From Xestospongia muta (taxonomy: Eukaryota; Porifera; Demospongiae; Haplosclerida; Petrosiidae): 64,000 nucleotides of DNA. The stretch lies in the NCBI GenBank assembly GCA_963693285.1, contig OY848918.1, positions 906,001 to 970,000 on the forward strand. Reading direction: 5' to 3'. Each line of letters begins with the position of its first letter. The first letter of the stretch is position 1. The position numbers and the translations under genes were made by a program. The notes under the pieces are model-generated. The model did no database searches, was not told the DNA's origin, and saw only the letters and a program-made list of their open reading frames with translations. Shown here one piece after another: positions 61,080 to 64,000 of this stretch.

Positions 61080-62510
61080 AATTTAGAACACATATTAATA
61101 ATGTTAATGGTGCTATTACTATCAGTAGAATTGAAATAATTCCACCACATATACTACCAATAATATAATGCACTACAGTAGATAATAAATTAGCCATCGT
61201 TACATTAGATATACTAACATATTGATGTTGATGATATTGATAGCAACATATAAGTTATTATAATATCTCTTAATATTATAGCTGGTAATATTGATGTTAG
61301 TGGTATATCATTCTCCACATCATATACATAGACTGTATGATTACCAGCTGGGAGATTATCAATACAACCTTGTACAGTAACATCATTTGCACTGTTTTTA
61401 ACAAATGTTTTGTTGTTTGAAGTCACTGCAATCACACTAACATAACGTGACTTAGCAGATGGAGCATATGAAAATACACACTCCACACATATAGAATTAC
61501 CATTAGGGTAATTAGTAGCATTTATAATATCATATGTACCTATATCATATAATAATATCAATATATTAAATGATATCACTATCTCTTACTTAAAGTATGC
61601 ATCAATGGATCACTCTGTGCAGCATTATTACTGAAGATAATAGAGAGAGTACATTGTTGATGTTGAGGGGCTGACATGTTTTCTGTTATGTTGATAGAAT
61701 ATTCTACCAGATATGTTTTATCAAATATAACTACATCTTCACATTGAACAATGACTGTAGCATTCTCTGGAGCTTCAGATGAACATTCCAGAATAATCTA
61801 TAATAACTATGTTAATCATATAGTAGTAACCACTATTGGATACACTCACTGGTATATCAAACATCAAATTGACTTTATTATTTATTTACAACAGAACAAT
61901 AAATGTAGTATTTTCTTTGACAGAGCTAAAATAACATAATACAATAAACACACAATTAGCTATTTAAACTAACCTCTTTGAAAAGAGAAGGTACTATTGT
62001 TATGTTCTCCTTCACCCAGTTCATTTATACCATATATGGTATATGTATATCGATGACGAAATAATTCCTAATCTTCATACTTATTCGTTTCCATTAATAG
62101 ATACATTTTGTAATAACATCTTGTTGACATCATCATATATCAGTAGTATATAGTAAGATATCTGGACTCTACTGTCTACATTAGGAGGATCCCAACTGAT
62201 AGTAATAGTAGTACAGTTGTCAAGTGATGAAGAGATATTGAGAACAGAAGTAAGAAAACCTGTCTCATACAAGAGATAATACACACACACAACATAACAT
62301 GTGATATATAACTTACCAAATGGAAATACATTGATAGTAGATAAAACTGTCCAGCTGGATTACTAAGAGTTACCTCAACAAGATATGTCCTCAAGTTAAC
62401 AGGTGATGATATATTAACTATTATCAGTTGATTATTAACTAAAGATAGTGTCACATCATTAGATAATGTTTGTTGTAGAACATCATTAGAGTCCTTGATA
62501 TTTACTGCGA
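61080..62510 (-). pseudogene. Type II receptor, 3' remnant of the many-FN3 form
   Basis: On the minus strand: part of the VNIKDSNDVLQQTL exon (62320-62510), FLTSVLNISSSLDNC exon (61980-62265, interrupted by a stop where TATTCGTTTCC has lost bases), CSSEAPENATVIVQC exon (about 61600-61790), terminal FN3 exon (61215-61535; NLPAGNHTVYVYDVEND) and a TM-like region near 61090-61190. Signal, Ig and first FN3 exons are absent to the right of 62510, where unrelated sequence begins. It is the counterpart of 50340-50850 and resembles 51640-54711. Confidence 0.78.
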
Positions 62511-62519
62511 TATAATCAT

Positions 62520-63120
62520 AGATAACAGAGGAAATAAATATCAATATTTGTTTACTCTATTACCTACAATTTTATTTTTAATGTTTGCTTGGGGTTTTTT
62601 CACTTCATTTACTATTTGTGGCAAGTATATTACACTAACTAAAATGCATATTATAAAATTATTATATTGTTTATATTAGTTATCAGTTTATATAATAGGT
62701 TTACTTATAATACTAATAATTAATGATACTAATAGTTAACTAACTACAATACATTAAGACCCTATTTGATATACTCAACAATTAAATGTCATACACGCGC
62801 ACATACACACATACGCACACACATATACATATATACATACATATATACACACATATATACGGAAGCCGCAGACGGACATTCTTATTCCTATTTCCAATTT
62901 CTTATTCCTATTTCCAAATTCTTCCGCGCAGCTTCGTGTATTTGAAAATTCCAATTAAAGACCCAGTTGATGGGTTTCAAAGACCTAATTGATAGGTTTC
63001 TATTCCGATTAACTACCAAGTCGGTGAGTTCCAATTCCTTATTCCCTATTCCATTTTTGGCACGTGGGCCATTTCTAATTTTTATTAGACTTTCTTATTT
63101 CAAATTTCCATTTTTAACAT
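62520..63120. other. Non-coding stretch with simple and short tandem repeats
   Basis: A CA/TA-rich tract lies at about 62795-62860. At 62876-62922 TTCTTATTCCTATTTCCAA is repeated twice. At 62955-63001 two 22-base units (AAAGACCCAGTTGATGGGTTTC and AAAGACCTAATTGATAGGTTTC) lie in tandem, each with a small internal dyad. No gene is seen. Confidence 0.55.
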
Positions 63121-63147
63121 GTGCTTATACATTTTTATTCTTATAAA

Positions 63148-64000
63148 ATGGCTAGTACAGAGCTTGCTATTTTTAGTGGTATTCCTATATCTCCTCTTAT
63201 GAATTCATCTGAATTTTCAAGAGATGTCAGTGGCATTCCTATGTCTCCTCTTATGAATTCCTCTGAATTTTCAAGAAATGAGCTAATACATTATTTTGCT
63301 ATGTGTGGACTTTCTACTAATTCAATTGAAAAAATACTGACAGGAAATTTGGTTACTCTATCACTAAGAGACATATAAGAAGGATTAGAGCCAAATTAGG
63401 TGTCAGCCAAAAGTCAGAAGAGTCATCTATTATGAAAATATGTGATACCATTCAGGTATAAGCAATAATATAGTTATATACTTAAAATGTTAAAGCATTT
63501 ATTCTATTATAAGAAAGAATTACAATTTTCTGGTGGATTATTGGGATATAGATGTATGTGGAACTGATTGTGCATTACTCATCAGTTAAATGTCAGAAGG
63601 TTATACTTTATATATGTCCATTGTAGCTATTACAGATTATATAATATTATAGAGATACAGTCATGGTTTTGTTACCTTTAATGGATCCGGAAGGTTCCCA
63701 AGAAAGGAGTAGGCAGAGATTGAAAAGAAGGATATATCGTAGTAAGGTACGTAAACTATTTGCCATAATTCAATATAATTTATAAAAATATTTAGGGTCC
63801 AAATTTTATTTGGCACTGTGATGGCTATGATAAATTAAAGCCATTTGGTATCACTATTCACGGCTGTATTGATGGGTATGTTGGCGATATGCATGATTCC
63901 TTTATTTTTAAATTTTTTAACATAGGTACTCAAGAAGAATTATGTGGATGAAATGTGCAAGTACTAACAATGATCCACACATTATTGCACAGTACTACTT
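63148..64000 (+). pseudogene. DDE/rve integrase-like protein gene, 5' part, damaged
   Basis: Exons: 63148-63455 (MASTELAIFSGIP; an 18-residue unit SGIPISPLMNSSEFSRDV in tandem; then NELIHYFAMCGLSTNSIEKI), about 63520-63599 (LQFSGGLLGYRCMWN), 63653-63746 (LMDPEGSQERSRQRLKRRIY), 63796-63875 (GPNFIWHCDGYDKLKPFGI, IHGCIDG), 63926 to the window edge (YSRRIMWMKCASTNNDPHII). The order, a helix-turn-helix region then W.H.DGYDKL and HGCIDGYSRR, is that of a widespread eukaryotic family with an integrase-like catalytic fold. It is a transposase or a gene domesticated from one. A one-base shift near 63350 and a TGA at 63565 break it. The catalytic core continues beyond the window. Confidence 0.7.

Larger units (their letters stand above)
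56720..61300. repeat. Segmental duplication, copy B (partner 45990-50650)
   Basis: This is the partner of copy A, with the same gene order and the same 0.6-kb insertion. It extends rightward into a longer remnant of the convergent minus receptor than copy A does. Confidence 0.85.

Overview
The window looks like metazoan, very probably sponge (Amphimedon-type), genomic DNA. It is strongly AT-rich. Genes are split into many short exons by introns of about 50-80 bases with GT/AG ends, and exon junctions are mostly phase 1. The coding content is dominated by secreted or type-I membrane proteins with one Ig-like exon followed by fibronectin-III-like (FN3) exons, a Ser/Thr-rich stalk, one transmembrane (TM) helix and a short tail. 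The organism is an inference from gene content; no ribosomal or mitochondrial marker is present.

Layout: 1-1.3 kb, C-terminal part of a TKL-like receptor kinase (minus, damaged). 1.3-4.6 kb, two genes broken by one small inversion. 4.6-10.2 kb, nested repeats. 10.2-18.7 kb, a minus type II receptor remnant, an intact plus type I receptor (11956-14689) and a minus type I pseudogene broken by hAT transposon pieces. 19.6-21 kb, a plus type II 3' remnant. 21.3-25.6 kb, a decayed Gmr1-like Ty3/gypsy retrotransposon on the minus strand. 27.7-29.4 kb, an intact minus type I receptor. 30.2-31.8 kb, an unrelated multi-exon gene. 33.5-35.5 kb, a long-TIR transposon carrying a RecQ-like fragment. 35.6-37.1 kb, a plus type I receptor. 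38.3-39.1 kb, a collapsed type II gene. 39.6-45.9 kb, a divergent pair of more distant receptors. 46-62.5 kb, two duplicated blocks, each with an intact plus type II receptor (48020-50034 and 58696-60736) and minus-strand relatives. One of these relatives has a 36-bp coding minisatellite as its tail. 63.1-64 kb, a damaged DDE/rve integrase-like gene running off the window.

I use working names. Type I is signal peptide + Ig + two FN3 + stalk + TM. Type II is signal peptide + Ig + several FN3 + TM, with tyrosine motifs in the intact copies. Together the window reads as a birth-and-death cluster of immune- or allorecognition-like receptors. The membrane-distal Ig exon is far more divergent than the membrane-proximal exons. 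Some tails carry ITIM-like and SH2-ligand-like tyrosine motifs. Other members with similar ectodomains have almost no tail and a lysine inside the TM segment. This resembles paired inhibitory/activating receptors in vertebrates. The role is inference from architecture, not shown by the sequence.
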